The notes beneath the pieces were generated by a model that had not been told where the DNA came from, searched no databases, and saw only the letters and a program-made list of their open reading frames with translations. DNA of 64,000 bases from Serinus canaria. Its lineage: Eukaryota; Chordata; Aves; Passeriformes; Fringillidae. A program made the position numbers and the translations under genes. The stretch covers positions 3,472,001 through 3,536,000 of the forward strand of contig NC_066338.1 of assembly GCF_022539315.1 (NCBI RefSeq), read 5' to 3'. How positions within the stretch are numbered: the first letter of the stretch is position 1; each line of letters starts with the position of its first letter. Below, piece by piece: positions 46,329-55,173 of the stretch.

Positions 46329-47681
46329 ATGAATAAGATGGAGCAAATGCAAGTTGTATGTTGGTTGTGGTGGGTTTTATTTGTTTTTTGTCACGCAGAT
46401 TTGCCTGTGGAACAACCAAAGACAAATGTTTGGGTGACCTTAGCCAAGGCAGCAGGCTCAGATACCATATGTTTGTCTAATTCGGAACCAGAAAAGCCTT
46501 TCTCAACCTGTCTGCTTGGTGTGCCAGTAAATGATTTGCCTTTGATTAAAAAGCAATCTAATGGAAAGCCTGGTGAAATTGATAATGGGAGCAATCTTAT
46601 ATTGAATTGGAACATCTGGGTCAAAGAACTTCCCAAAGCAGCGTCTGAACCACAAGAATTAGAAATCCTTGGTTCTTTAACAATGGATTTTTGCTTTACC
46701 TTCCTAACCAGTGATTGGCGAGAAGGTGATCCTCCAAAATACAATGTTACTCCCCATTATTTTGCATACAAAAATTTAAGTTTTTGGTGCAATTATTCAA
46801 ACAGTTGGGATGTGCTTTCTGAGGCTGACCAATATCCACGACAATTACCAAAAGGGTATTGGCTCATCTGTGGAGATAGGGCTTGGCAGGGCATTCCATC
46901 ACGCCTTGAAGGTGGCCCATGTAGCATTGGGATGCTCACTGTGATAGCACCTACTGCTAAGGCAGTCATGAAAAAGAAACATAGAGGAAGAAGATCTGCT
47001 CATCATTATGATGAAAACTGTAGGAGTGATTTCATGCCTTGGAAAGCTGCAAAAAGGGTTTCAGCAGGTTTGTTTTTACCCCAACTGGCTTCAGCAGTGG
47101 CATTGAAACAATTGGATCAGGTTGGACGCTGTCTGAGTAAACAGACAAATGCCACATCCACTGCAATCAGTGATATGTTGACCGATGGTAATAGTGTTAG
47201 GCACGCTACCCTTCAAAATAGAGCAGCAATTGATTTTCTTTTACTGGCACAAGGACATGGTTGTGAGGAATTTGAAGGATTGCATTGTATGAACCTGTCT
47301 GATCATTCTGAATCCATCCACAAAAGCATACAAAAACTGAAAGATTTGGCAGCTCAAATTAAAGAAGATGGCGGGTCCTGGTTAGATGATTTGTTTCAAG
47401 AATGGAGCTTTGCACCTTGGCTAAGGGAACTTTGTAAGATAGGTCTCTATGTATTGGGTGTTCTGGTAGTTATATTAGTCGTAGTACCTTGCATACTCCG
47501 TTGTGTGCAACAAATGATGGACAAAACTATCAAGGAAGTTTTTATCATACAAGAGAGAGAGGTAGGAAATGGATTCACGGAGAGTTCTCAGAATCTTACC
47601 GAGATGGTGGATGAAGGTATAGATTTAGAAGAAGGTTTCGAATTAAGACATTGGAACCGACAAGACTTTTTTGAACAATGA
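46329..47681 (+). CDS. Uninterrupted env, alpharetrovirus-like with short SU
   Basis: 450 codons from an ATG three bases after an acceptor-like TTTTAG (46320-46325). A hydrophobic signal peptide covers about residues 9-22. The surface part is short, about 200 residues, with a furin-type RGRR site near 46984-46995. The transmembrane subunit has a fusion-loop region between two Cys residues, a LQNRAAIDFLLL segment of the immunosuppressive type, and a membrane span near 47427-47510 (LYVLGVLVVILVVV). Where related Envs have CX6CC, this copy reads C-X7-C (about 47262-47288), so the adjacent Cys used for SU-TM linkage appears altered. It is an intact frame in an otherwise dead provirus. Confidence 0.88.
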   Translation: MNKMEQMQVVCWLWWVLFVFCHADLPVEQPKTNVWVTLAKAAGSDTICLSNSEPEKPFSTCLLGVPVNDLPLIKKQSNGKPGEIDNGSNLILNWNIWVKELPKAASEPQELEILGSLTMDFCFTFLTSDWREGDPPKYNVTPHYFAYKNLSFWCNYSNSWDVLSEADQYPRQLPKGYWLICGDRAWQGIPSRLEGGPCSIGMLTVIAPTAKAVMKKKHRGRRSAHHYDENCRSDFMPWKAAKRVSAGLFLPQLASAVALKQLDQVGRCLSKQTNATSTAISDMLTDGNSVRHATLQNRAAIDFLLLAQGHGCEEFEGLHCMNLSDHSESIHKSIQKLKDLAAQIKEDGGSWLDDLFQEWSFAPWLRELCKIGLYVLGVLVVILVVVPCILRCVQQMMDKTIKEVFIIQEREVGNGFTESSQNLTEMVDEGIDLEEGFELRHWNRQDFFEQ

Positions 47682-47898
47682 CTTATAATTATTCTCAGGC
47701 ATTATTTATGCCCTTTGACCTGACTGGACCTTCACAGCATTAAATTTCTGTGTTGTAATGTAGCAATGCTTAGAGCAAGCTAAAAAATGCTTTAAGTAAG
47801 TATTAAGCAGAAATGTTAGAGCAAGACTACGAAACGCAAGGTAGTAAACAATGACACGGTTACGAAGGTTTCCTTTTTGGTGAACCGAGAGGGGGAAT

Positions 47899-48470
47899 TG
47901 TGGGAATCCACAAAATTAAGAAGGTTTTGGGAAAGCTGCAAAAGGCAGGCCTCAGAGACAGCAGAACTGTGATTAGAGCTAAGCAATAACCATGAGATAG
48001 GTCAGCAGAAAAATTACTTAAAAAGTAGAGAAGCAAGGACGCGTAGAACAATGGTCCATGTATTAACGCTTGTCTGGGAGAACTTCCTAAGCTGCAGAAA
48101 AGTTTATCTAGCAAGATGTTAGGAAGTTTGAAGCTTAATAATGGATCTCTGTGCATTGTGTTTCAAGGCTTACAAGCAGGCATTGTATTCGAAATAAGCA
48201 AGCACTGTTTTAACTAAAGGTACGTGTGCTTATAGTGGTTGGATGGAACCACTGTCAGTACGCTTTTGCTTTGTGTGATTGCTCAAAAAAGGTATAAAGT
48301 AAGTTGTAACATTAAGTCCTTTGTCTGCTGCTTGGAATGCGAGCTGCTCGCATCTTCCCATTGTCATAGCCATGTAATGAGACTGATGCTGAAAAATAAA
48401 ACAGCTCAAGGCACGTTCCACAGCAGTCCTGTCCTGTTCATGATTTGTACATAGCCCCCGGCTGGCGGCA
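47899..48470 (+). repeat. 3' LTR of nested class II provirus
   Basis: TGTGGGAATCC to GGCTGGCGGCA. TATAAA is at 48293-48298 and AATAAA at 48395-48400. A polypurine tract GAGAGGGGGAA abuts its start (47887-47897). Confidence 0.92.
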
Positions 48471-48475
48471 AAGTT

Positions 48476-48621
48476 GACCTGTCTCTCCCCCCCTTATCTA
48501 TGCCCTTCACTGGAGCAATTTTTTCTGAGCTCATACTAAACAGCTAAGATTCCAAGGCTTAACTAAAAGATGTCAAAATGGATTTCTACCTTGGAACCTG
48601 GAAAATTTTTACTTTGTCTCA
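48476..48621 (-). repeat. 5' LTR of the minus-strand provirus, second part
   Basis: Continues 40433 after the nested provirus (GACCTGTCTCTCCCCC to CTTTGTCTCA) and matches 31146-31308, lacking about 15 bases present there. Confidence 0.88.
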
Positions 48622-48819
48622 GGCTGAGGGGGCACTTGTGGGTTGGGGAGACACTTCTGGTTCAGCAAGTCCCTTGTGGAGCTGGGGGAACACTTGTGGG
48701 ACTGCCACACCGTTTGACATGCACCCCCCCCGCCCAGGCCCTCTTGGGGACCCCCTCCTCTGGATTCTGCGATGCCACTGCCGGGCCATAAGGGGATGTC
48801 TTCGGTAGGACATCCCCGC
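48622..48819. other. Short GC-rich repeats before the gap
   Basis: GGGGCACTTGTGGG, GGGGAGACACTTCTGG and GGGGGAACACTTGTGGG are diverged units of a short repeat. The sequence then runs into the assembly gap. Confidence 0.5.
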
Positions 48820-49319
48820 NNNNNNNNNNNNNNNNNNNNNNNNNNNNNNNNNNNNNNNNNNNNNNNNNNNNNNNNNNNNNNNNNNNNNNNNNNNNNNNNN
48901 NNNNNNNNNNNNNNNNNNNNNNNNNNNNNNNNNNNNNNNNNNNNNNNNNNNNNNNNNNNNNNNNNNNNNNNNNNNNNNNNNNNNNNNNNNNNNNNNNNNN
49001 NNNNNNNNNNNNNNNNNNNNNNNNNNNNNNNNNNNNNNNNNNNNNNNNNNNNNNNNNNNNNNNNNNNNNNNNNNNNNNNNNNNNNNNNNNNNNNNNNNNN
49101 NNNNNNNNNNNNNNNNNNNNNNNNNNNNNNNNNNNNNNNNNNNNNNNNNNNNNNNNNNNNNNNNNNNNNNNNNNNNNNNNNNNNNNNNNNNNNNNNNNNN
49201 NNNNNNNNNNNNNNNNNNNNNNNNNNNNNNNNNNNNNNNNNNNNNNNNNNNNNNNNNNNNNNNNNNNNNNNNNNNNNNNNNNNNNNNNNNNNNNNNNNNN
49301 NNNNNNNNNNNNNNNNNNN
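48820..49319. other. Assembly gap, 500 N
   Basis: Exactly 500 N, probably a placeholder length. Flanking sequence on both sides is GC-rich and repetitive. Confidence 1.
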
Positions 49320-49383
49320 GAGGAGATCCGGATGCAGTAGAGAGAGAGTATGTTAAAGCATGTCCTTGGTACCATAGAGACCT

Positions 49384-49745
49384 CCCTCAAGGCCCAGGGA
49401 CTACTCCTGAGGCTCAGGGATCCCCACCACCCTTGGGATCCCCCTCACAACCCAGGGACTCCACCACCATCCCAAAGACCCTACTCAGGGCCCAGAGACC
49501 CCTCATCCACACCCCACCAGAACACCAGGATCCCCACTCTGCATCCAAGGACTCCTTGTCCACACCCCAGGACTCACACACACACTCCAGGGATTCCTTC
49601 AGGGCCCAGAGACCCCCTCCATCCACAGCCCAGGCAGACACACCCCAGGGACCCCCATCACGGCCCCGGGACCTCCCCCAGGGCCAAAGAACATCCACAC
49701 ACCCCAAGGACCCCTTGCCCCCCAGTCCCCAGGGATTTTGGGGAC
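49384..49745. repeat. GC-rich CCCAGGGACCCC minisatellite
   Basis: Irregular units of about 20-40 bases built on CCAGGGACCCC, CCCAGAGACCCC and CCAAGGACTCC. It encodes long Pro-rich frames on the plus strand that are products of the repeat. Confidence 0.75.
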
Positions 49746-50558
49746 CCCCTGCTCCCCATCAAGTTCCCACCGTGCCACTGCCTCTGCTTTGGGTGATTTT
49801 GGGGTTAGAAACGGGAAGTTTGGGGTATCGCTTTTTGTCATCACTGCCCCACCCACCTCCCTGTGACGTGGAGGGAGGGGGGGGAGCTGCCTGGACGGAT
49901 TTAAGGGTCCCCAGGGTGCTGGCAGGGGTACGAGGCCACACAGCTGGGTCACCCCCCTGGTGCAGACTCCCGGAGTGTGGGGGGATCCCTGGGACAGCCA
50001 AGCCTCTTCCCCCCCGCCCCGTGCCATCCCCCTGCTGCCAGGTGCTGCTCTCTGTTCCTCTTCCCCTTCCTCAGACTGAACCACCTGGTTTTGGTTCCTT
50101 CGGGGGAAATACTGGGCTGTACTGGGTTATACGCTCATATACTGGGCTGTACCGGACTAGATTGGTCTATCCTGAGCTGTGGTGGGTTGTGCTGAGTATA
50201 CTGGAGGGTCCGGAGTGCTAGTGGGCCTACAGCGCTGTACCGGGCTGTTACTGCCCAGTACCACCTGGGACAGAGGCGCTGTCCAGGTGCTGCGCAGGGG
50301 GCGTGGCCGAGGCAAGGACGTGAGCAGCGTTCGGGGGCGTGGGCAGTGGGGGGCGGGGTTCCGTGCAACATCGGGGGGGGGGGCGGGGCCAGGGCTCCGG
50401 GTGGGCACTGTCAGGAGCGTGGGGGGCTGGAGAGGGGGGTCCATCAGGAGGGGGGCGCATATTTGAGTCTGGAGGATTACAAACCGGCTCGGGGGTTTTG
50501 GGGGCTGCAGGGACTGGGGTGCATAGGAGAATTATGGGGGTGTGTGTGGGGGCTGCAG

Positions 50559-51391
50559 AGACTGTGTTGAGCAGCGGCCGCAGCTGGTGGTACACAGCCC
50601 TCAGCAAATGTGGGGCGAGTTCCCCTCATTTTCGCCCCAGGGCGATGGGCTGGAGCTGGAGTACGAGGTGGTGCTGACCAACGGGGATTCCTTCTGCCGC
50701 GGCACCTCTCAGCTGATGAGTTCGGTGCCGCCACGGCCGGGGGGAAAGACATTGCGAGGGGGACTGGCGTTCATCGAGATCAGGGGGTGTATTGAGGGTT
50801 ATGGGGGTCTGAGGAGGCTTATTGGGGTCTAGAGGGTCTGGAGGGGCTGAAGGGATACCTGTACATCAAGGTCTGGGGCTGTATAGGGAGTTATGGTGGT
50901 CTGGGGGGCTGCAGGGATTGTGGATGGGGACGTATATGAGGGTCTGGAGGACTGTTTGGGGGGTTGGAAGGATTAGAGTGCATCAGTATGGGGACTATAT
51001 TGGAGGTTATTGTGGTCTGAATAAGCTGAAGGGGTTGGGGTACAAGGGGAACAAGGGGAATTATGGTGGGGCTGCAATACAGGGGGCATCTGTGGATAGC
51101 CTGTTGAGTATTGGGGGGCTTCATGGGGTGAACCCCTTCTCACCCCGCCCCCCACCTTCCCCAGGCATCCTGGAGACAGACATCACCTTCCTCCTCGTCT
51201 TCATTGTCATTCTCGTGTAATTCATCAGCAAGCAGGTGGGGGGAAATCTGAGCTTCAAGGGGGCCTGGGGGGAGGCAGTGCTTTGAGAGATCCACTGCTC
51301 ACCCCCCAGTCCCCCCAGACCTGGTCTAGGGATAGCAGCTGCTCCACACCACCTGCAAGATGCTCATGGTGGCTGCCAGCATGGAGCGTGA
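50559..51391 (+). pseudogene. TMEM145: TMEM145-like exons, decayed
   Basis: Four segments follow the order of TMEM145, a GPR180/TMEM145-family membrane protein. 50559-50614 reads SWWYTALSKCG. 50641-50724 reads GDGLELEYEVVLTNGDSF and, after a frameshift, HLSADEFG. 51165-51235 reads ILETDITFLLVFIVILV, the first membrane span, then an in-frame TAA at 51218-51220. 51319-51391 reads LLHTTCKMLMVAASME, preceded by two stops. Splice signals are kept (GAGTTCG|GT and CCAG|GCATCC join in phase), so it is an unprocessed copy. The gap between the first two segments is only 26 bases and begins with GC. Later exons are absent; the CR1 at 51.6 kb follows. Identification is from motif memory of the family. 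Confidence 0.8.
50745..51130. repeat. G-rich intronic repeat
   Basis: Irregular GGGGGTCTG-GGGGCTG-type units with many G-runs fill the gap between two TMEM145-like exons. Strand-asymmetric G-runs make quadruplex formation possible. Confidence 0.6.
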
Positions 51392-51881
51392 AGGGGGAGC
51401 TTGTGGGGGTATGGGCAGGTTTGTGGGGGCCAGCAGCAGCTGTGGGGACTGGAGAGCATTAGGGTCTGGGGAAGTTATATTGTGATTTGGGGGATCTTCA
51501 GAGATTGGGAGGTGTCAAGGTCCAAGGGGCATATTGAGATTTGATAGGACTGGGGGTTCTGGGTGTGTTTGTGGGGGCTTTCACAGCAAAGTATAGGGGA
51601 TATTGTGAGTCAGTGAGGAGCAAGGGCTGCGGCTTCCGGTGTTGCTGCTGAGTGGCTGATTATAAGAGGTCTCTGGGGAGCGCGGCGACCCGTAGCGTGG
51701 CGAACAGGAGCAGGCAAACAGGGGTGTAGTGAGTCTCTGGGTCCTATACAAGGCAGTTTGTACAGCCGTTCGCGCAGGCAGGGCAAGCAGGCAGGGTTTC
51801 CAGCTTTCTTGCTCGTAAAGAGTCCTCTGTGTTCTTTGAGGTCTTTCTGCTGCCCGGTTGTGTCTGAGGTGTCTGTTAATA

Positions 51882-52221
51882 ATGGTTTCCACACGGTCAA
51901 AATCTGTGGCTGATATAAGTGTAAGTGACCAAATCGAGCCCTCCAAAATGGATGTGTCTGTACAGACCCATCCGTGCCCAGAGTGTTTGAGCTCATCGGT
52001 GGCTTCAGGGAGTGTTGTGGAGGAGACCTGCCTGCGCTGTGAACAAGTGAACGACCTCCTTTCACTGGTGACTGCGCTTGAGGAGGAAGTTGAATGGTTA
52101 AGGAGTATCAGGGAAAGCGAAAGGGAAATAGACTGGTGGAGCTCAGCCCTTGCATCTTTAAGGGAGGCCTCTGACCGAGAGACTGAGGACTTGTATGCCT
52201 CCCACTCTCAGGCAATAGAAG
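51882..52221 (+). pseudogene. CR1 ORF1, N-terminal part
   Basis: From MVSTRSKSVADIS, with two Cys pairs (CPEC and CLRC) forming a zinc-finger-like motif, followed by a coiled coil (LLSLVTALEEEVEWL). The frame is open up to the provirus insertion. CR1 ORF1 proteins bind RNA and assist retrotransposition. Confidence 0.8.
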
Positions 52222-52496
52222 TGTGGGAGAGTTAGGGATTGCGGCCGGAAGATCTCGGGCTGTTACGCGTAGACAGGAAGACCCCTCCTCACCTTCAGTC
52301 TGACCTTGGCTGCACCCAGGACAAGGGCAGAGGAAGTGACATAAACTACCTAGGCCATAAATCCCCCTGAAACCTTTGAATAAACGCCATTTGCTATCCA
52401 CCACATTGGTGTCCGCAGCACATGGACCGAGCGACTCTGTATTTGGGTCACCATGCCGTACTCCAGAACCAGGTCGCCTCGTAGCCAGCGGCTACA
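52222..52496 (+). repeat. 5' LTR
   Basis: TGTGGGAGAG to GCGGCTACA, 275 bp, unusually short. AATAAA is at 52379-52384. TATA-like CATAAA stretches lie at about 52340 and 52356 without a clear consensus box. Confidence 0.95.
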
Positions 52497-52499
52497 TAT

Positions 52500-52517
52500 T
52501 GGTGCCGAAACTCCGGG
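52500..52517 (+). promoter_or_regulatory. Primer-binding site, tRNA-Phe-like
   Basis: TGGTGCCGAAACTCCGGG begins three bases after the LTR. It complements the tRNA-Phe 3' end (acceptor ...GTTTCGGCACCA) for the first 12 bases and then with one extra T. The tRNA assignment is from memory of vertebrate tRNA-Phe. Confidence 0.7.
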
Positions 52518-52615
52518 TACCAGCACCCGGGGTGCGGGAGTCACTTGGACAAGGGCCGGCGGCCGCACAGCAGGTCTAGTGTGGCGGGGAGGACGCTCCC
52601 GGACCAGCGAGGGAC

Positions 52616-54784
52616 ATGGAAGCCGTCGCGCAGGTCGTAACCCAAATGCATGTTCAGTGGGGAATAGAATGCAAACTTAAGGATTTATGCCTTGCTATTT
52701 CGAGGCTTATTAAATTACAGGCGATAGATAGCCCTGTGGATATTCTCCATCCGGAGAAATGGGACCATTGTACTAAGGTCTTAGCTGAAGAAACGATGTC
52801 CTGTGGCTCGGGAAAAACTCTTAAGTCATGGGGCAGGGTTGTGCAAGCCTTGCAAAAGGCAAGAAATGAGCAGGACACCTGGCAAGCTGCAAAAGCGTGG
52901 TTGCTGGCCACGCCGCAGCTGGGGGTGGCCGCGGCGACACAAACCGCGGAGGTCTTAGAACAAACCGGCAGCGAGAAGCCGCGAACGCCGGACCCCTCCG
53001 AGCAGATCGGCTTACCATCAGAGGGGGGGGAAAACGCGCGGTCGTTTTGGCAGGGACTCACGGAGGAGGCGAGGGCGGCGGCGAAACTGCCGAGCCCCGA
53101 AGGGGAGGACAGGAATGCACCCCCTCCATATGCGTTTGAAAATGGCGGGGAGGCGTGTGCTCAGGGCAGAAAGGAACCCGCGCCGGGCGGAAATGGAGTC
53201 AGCCCGCTTAACAACGCATGTGCGGGCGAGCGGGGGGACGGGGCGGCCCCCGCGCAGGAGCGTATGACCAATCAGAGCGCTCAGCTCACTTTCGGTCCTT
53301 ATAGGGCAAGGACCTCCCCCAGCAGGAGGCGGGGGGACCCCAGGGGGAGGGAACGGTCCGACCCCCGCAAGAAGGGGCGGGGTCGGAGCCCGAGAAAAAG
53401 GCGCAGCAGACCGGAAGTCTCCGAGCAGTCGACTTCCGACTGGGACTCGGAGTCGAGCTCCGATTCGGAGGACTCGGAGCGGGGGTCGGGGAGCTCCGAC
53501 TCAGACTCGAGTTCTAACAAAAGAACAGCAGCGGCACGCAAGGCAATTAGCCGCAGCGCTCCCGCATGGGTAAAGGGGACATCAGAGAAAGATCGAACCC
53601 CACTTACAGACTGGCGGAAAATAAAAATTGCGTGCGCAGAGTGGGCCCCGTCATCGAAACTGGTGTTTCCGGTCCGGGTGGGGGGACCCGGCGGGAACCA
53701 AAGATTCTATTCTCCGGTAAACCCGAAAGACGTGCAGGCGATTACAAAAGCGATCGCGGATAAGGGGATTAATTCTGCAATGGTTTCAACTCTCATTGAT
53801 GGCGTTTTTGGGGGGGACGACCTGCTACCTTTTGATATTAAGCAGACCTGCCGAATGATTTTTGACGGGGCAGGGATGATTTTATTTAAGCAGGAGTGGG
53901 AAGATAACTGTGCTAAACAGCTAGCCCTGGTAACAGGGGCAGACCACCCACTGCACGACTCCAGCATACAGAGGCTAATGGGCACAGACCCTGCAATGAT
54001 TACCCCCCTGGCACAGGCAGAAGGCCTGAGGGCTCCAGAGATTATGACAACAACTCGGGCAGCCCGAGAAGCCATCCGTGTTGCCTCTAAAGTAGTAGCC
54101 AAGCCTTCACCTTGGACTACAATAAAACAGAGTGAGAGTGAAAGCTTCACTCAGTTTGTGGACCGTCTGCAGTCAGCCTTAGACGCCTCCACATTACCCT
54201 CAGAGGCAAAAGGTCCAGTGCTAGCAGAGTGCCTACGCCAACAATGTAACTCAGCCACAAAGGACATTTTAAGATCACTGCCACAGGGATCTAACACAGC
54301 TGCCATGATCAGGCATGTAGCTAAGGAGGAGCACCTTGCTCCCATCCAAGCAGCAGTTCACACTGCAATAACGAGTGTCATGGCATGCATTAAGTGTGGC
54401 CAGGGTGGGCACGTGGCGATAAACTGTCCCCGGTTAGGACACCCATCAGCAGCTGCTCCCCCACATCAGGGGAAACTTCGGGGACCGTGCTGGGCTTGCG
54501 GTAGGAAAGGGCATGTAGCTAAGGAATACAGATCCAAGCATCAGGGAAACGGCAGAGGGAGGAGGCAGCCGGGCCGTATCCAGCCTCCTCCCACTGGGAA
54601 CATGCAACGGCCCAGCTACAGCAACCCCCAATGGGGCACAGGGTTCCCGTGCCCACCACTGCCAACCCCTCAGGGAATGTCCAACTTTGCTGCCCAGCCA
54701 ATGGTCCAACCGAACCCACCTGCGCCTCAGGAATACCACAAACAGCCCCTTGGGGAAGAGGTCCCTGGGTGGCTCTGGCCATGA
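52616..54784 (+). CDS. gag: gag polyprotein, 722 residues
   Basis: It starts at the first ATG after the leader. An N-terminal matrix-like helical domain reaches about residue 105. A low-complexity spacer follows with a PPPY late-domain motif (near 53120), an Arg/Ser/Asp-rich tract (53300-53540) and the capsid from about 53590. The major homology region is QSESESFTQFVDRLQSAL (near 54129-54182). Two zinc knuckles follow: CIKCGQGGHVAINC (54388-54429) is complete, while the second (CWACGRKGHVAKEY, 54490-54531) has Tyr where the last Cys belongs. The matrix start resembles alpharetroviral gag more than betaretroviral and has no MG myristoylation signal. Gag builds the virion core. Confidence 0.93.
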   Translation: MEAVAQVVTQMHVQWGIECKLKDLCLAISRLIKLQAIDSPVDILHPEKWDHCTKVLAEETMSCGSGKTLKSWGRVVQALQKARNEQDTWQAAKAWLLATPQLGVAAATQTAEVLEQTGSEKPRTPDPSEQIGLPSEGGENARSFWQGLTEEARAAAKLPSPEGEDRNAPPPYAFENGGEACAQGRKEPAPGGNGVSPLNNACAGERGDGAAPAQERMTNQSAQLTFGPYRARTSPSRRRGDPRGRERSDPRKKGRGRSPRKRRSRPEVSEQSTSDWDSESSSDSEDSERGSGSSDSDSSSNKRTAAARKAISRSAPAWVKGTSEKDRTPLTDWRKIKIACAEWAPSSKLVFPVRVGGPGGNQRFYSPVNPKDVQAITKAIADKGINSAMVSTLIDGVFGGDDLLPFDIKQTCRMIFDGAGMILFKQEWEDNCAKQLALVTGADHPLHDSSIQRLMGTDPAMITPLAQAEGLRAPEIMTTTRAAREAIRVASKVVAKPSPWTTIKQSESESFTQFVDRLQSALDASTLPSEAKGPVLAECLRQQCNSATKDILRSLPQGSNTAAMIRHVAKEEHLAPIQAAVHTAITSVMACIKCGQGGHVAINCPRLGHPSAAAPPHQGKLRGPCWACGRKGHVAKEYRSKHQGNGRGRRQPGRIQPPPTGNMQRPSYSNPQWGTGFPCPPLPTPQGMSNFAAQPMVQPNPPAPQEYHKQPLGEEVPGWLWP
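54544..54550 (+). promoter_or_regulatory. gag-pro -1 frameshift heptamer GGGAAAC
   Basis: It is in correct phase with gag (G GGA AAC) just after the second zinc knuckle. The -1 frame is open from here to 55173 and contains the protease. The stop at 54502 in that frame sets the upstream limit. A GC-rich stretch follows, but a pseudoknot was not computed. Confidence 0.85.
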
Positions 54785-55173
54785 AAGCATGGGAACGGGA
54801 CCCGTGGGTGGCCGTTGCCGCGAAGGTGGGCAAGCACCCACTGATCGTGTGGGCAGTGTGTCGTCTCCACAACAGCTCGGACGACTCGGCCATCTGCCTT
54901 CCCTTTTGGGTGGACACAGGGTCAGACGTCACCGTCATCCCAGGCATACATTGGCCTCGACCATGGAAGCTAGAAGCAGCCCCCATGGTGGGCGGAGTTG
55001 GAGGGCTGTCCCGAGCCCACAAGAGCGCCCAACCAGTGGCAATAACCCTCTGCACCGAGAGAGGACCGGGAAGAACCATCACCCTCACTACATATGTGAT
55101 GTCGGACTGTCCACCCTTACTGGGAAGAGATGCCCTTGCCCTGCTGGATGTTAGGGTGACAAATTTATTTTAG
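54550..55173 (+). CDS. pro: pro: aspartic protease, via frameshift
   Basis: The -1 frame relative to gag. After a linker, the catalytic motif WVDTGSDVTVIPG is at about 54910-54950, and the C-terminal LLGRDAL signature is at about 55116-55136. It is translated as a gag-pro fusion and cuts the polyproteins. No dUTPase domain is present. It ends at TAG 55171-55173, right after the second slippery site. It has no stops and keeps the catalytic Asp, unlike the decayed proteases elsewhere in the window. Confidence 0.92.
   Translation, partial: RQREEAAGPYPASSHWEHATAQLQQPPMGHRVPVPTTANPSGNVQLCCPANGPTEPTCASGIPQTAPWGRGPWVALAMKAWERDPWVAVAAKVGKHPLIVWAVCRLHNSSDDSAICLPFWVDTGSDVTVIPGIHWPRPWKLEAAPMVGGVGGLSRAHKSAQPVAITLCTERGPGRTITLTTYVMSDCPPLLGRDALALLDVRVTNLF
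55161..55167 (+). promoter_or_regulatory. pro-pol -1 frameshift heptamer AAATTTA
   Basis: In pro phase it is A AAT TTA, two codons before the pro stop. After slipping, the pol frame continues without interruption to 57779. Confidence 0.88.

Larger units (their letters stand above)
40434..48470 (+). mobile_element. Nested class II provirus with gag-pol deletion
   Basis: It is an 8,037-bp provirus with LTRs 40434-41003 and 47899-48470 and a perfect 5-bp target duplication AAGTT (40429-40433, 48471-48475). Order is MA, CA, [NC-PR-RT fingers deleted], RT palm, RNase H, integrase, env. Roughly 40 differences between the LTRs over about 570 bp (about 7% by eye) make it old, in contrast to the provirus at 52222. 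A strong donor-like GTAAGT lies in the leader at 41170-41175. No TGG-starting primer site directly follows the 5' LTR. Confidence 0.93.
30884..48621 (-). mobile_element. Class I (gamma-like) provirus, minus strand, with two nested insertions
   Basis: Two related 425-bp-class LTRs bound decayed gag, pro, pol and env in minus orientation. The 3' LTR is 30884-31308. The 5' LTR is 40171-40433 plus 48476-48621, split by a second provirus at 40434-48470. A solo LTR at 36152-37459 splits the RT. The two LTRs differ at roughly 6% of sites by eye plus small indels, so the insertion is not recent. No matching target duplication is visible outside the LTRs (GTCCA against GGCTG), which suggests a rearranged edge or recombination. 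Immediately inside the 3' LTR lies a purine tract (plus strand CCCCCC near 31311). Confidence 0.85.

Noticed and set aside
48662..49390. Long open frames across the N gap on both strands
   Set aside because: They are made of undefined residues; the gap simply contains no stop codons.
49433..50221. Long Pro-rich frame downstream of the gap
   Set aside because: It translates a CCCAGGGACCCC minisatellite and has no domain; the opposite strand is equally open.
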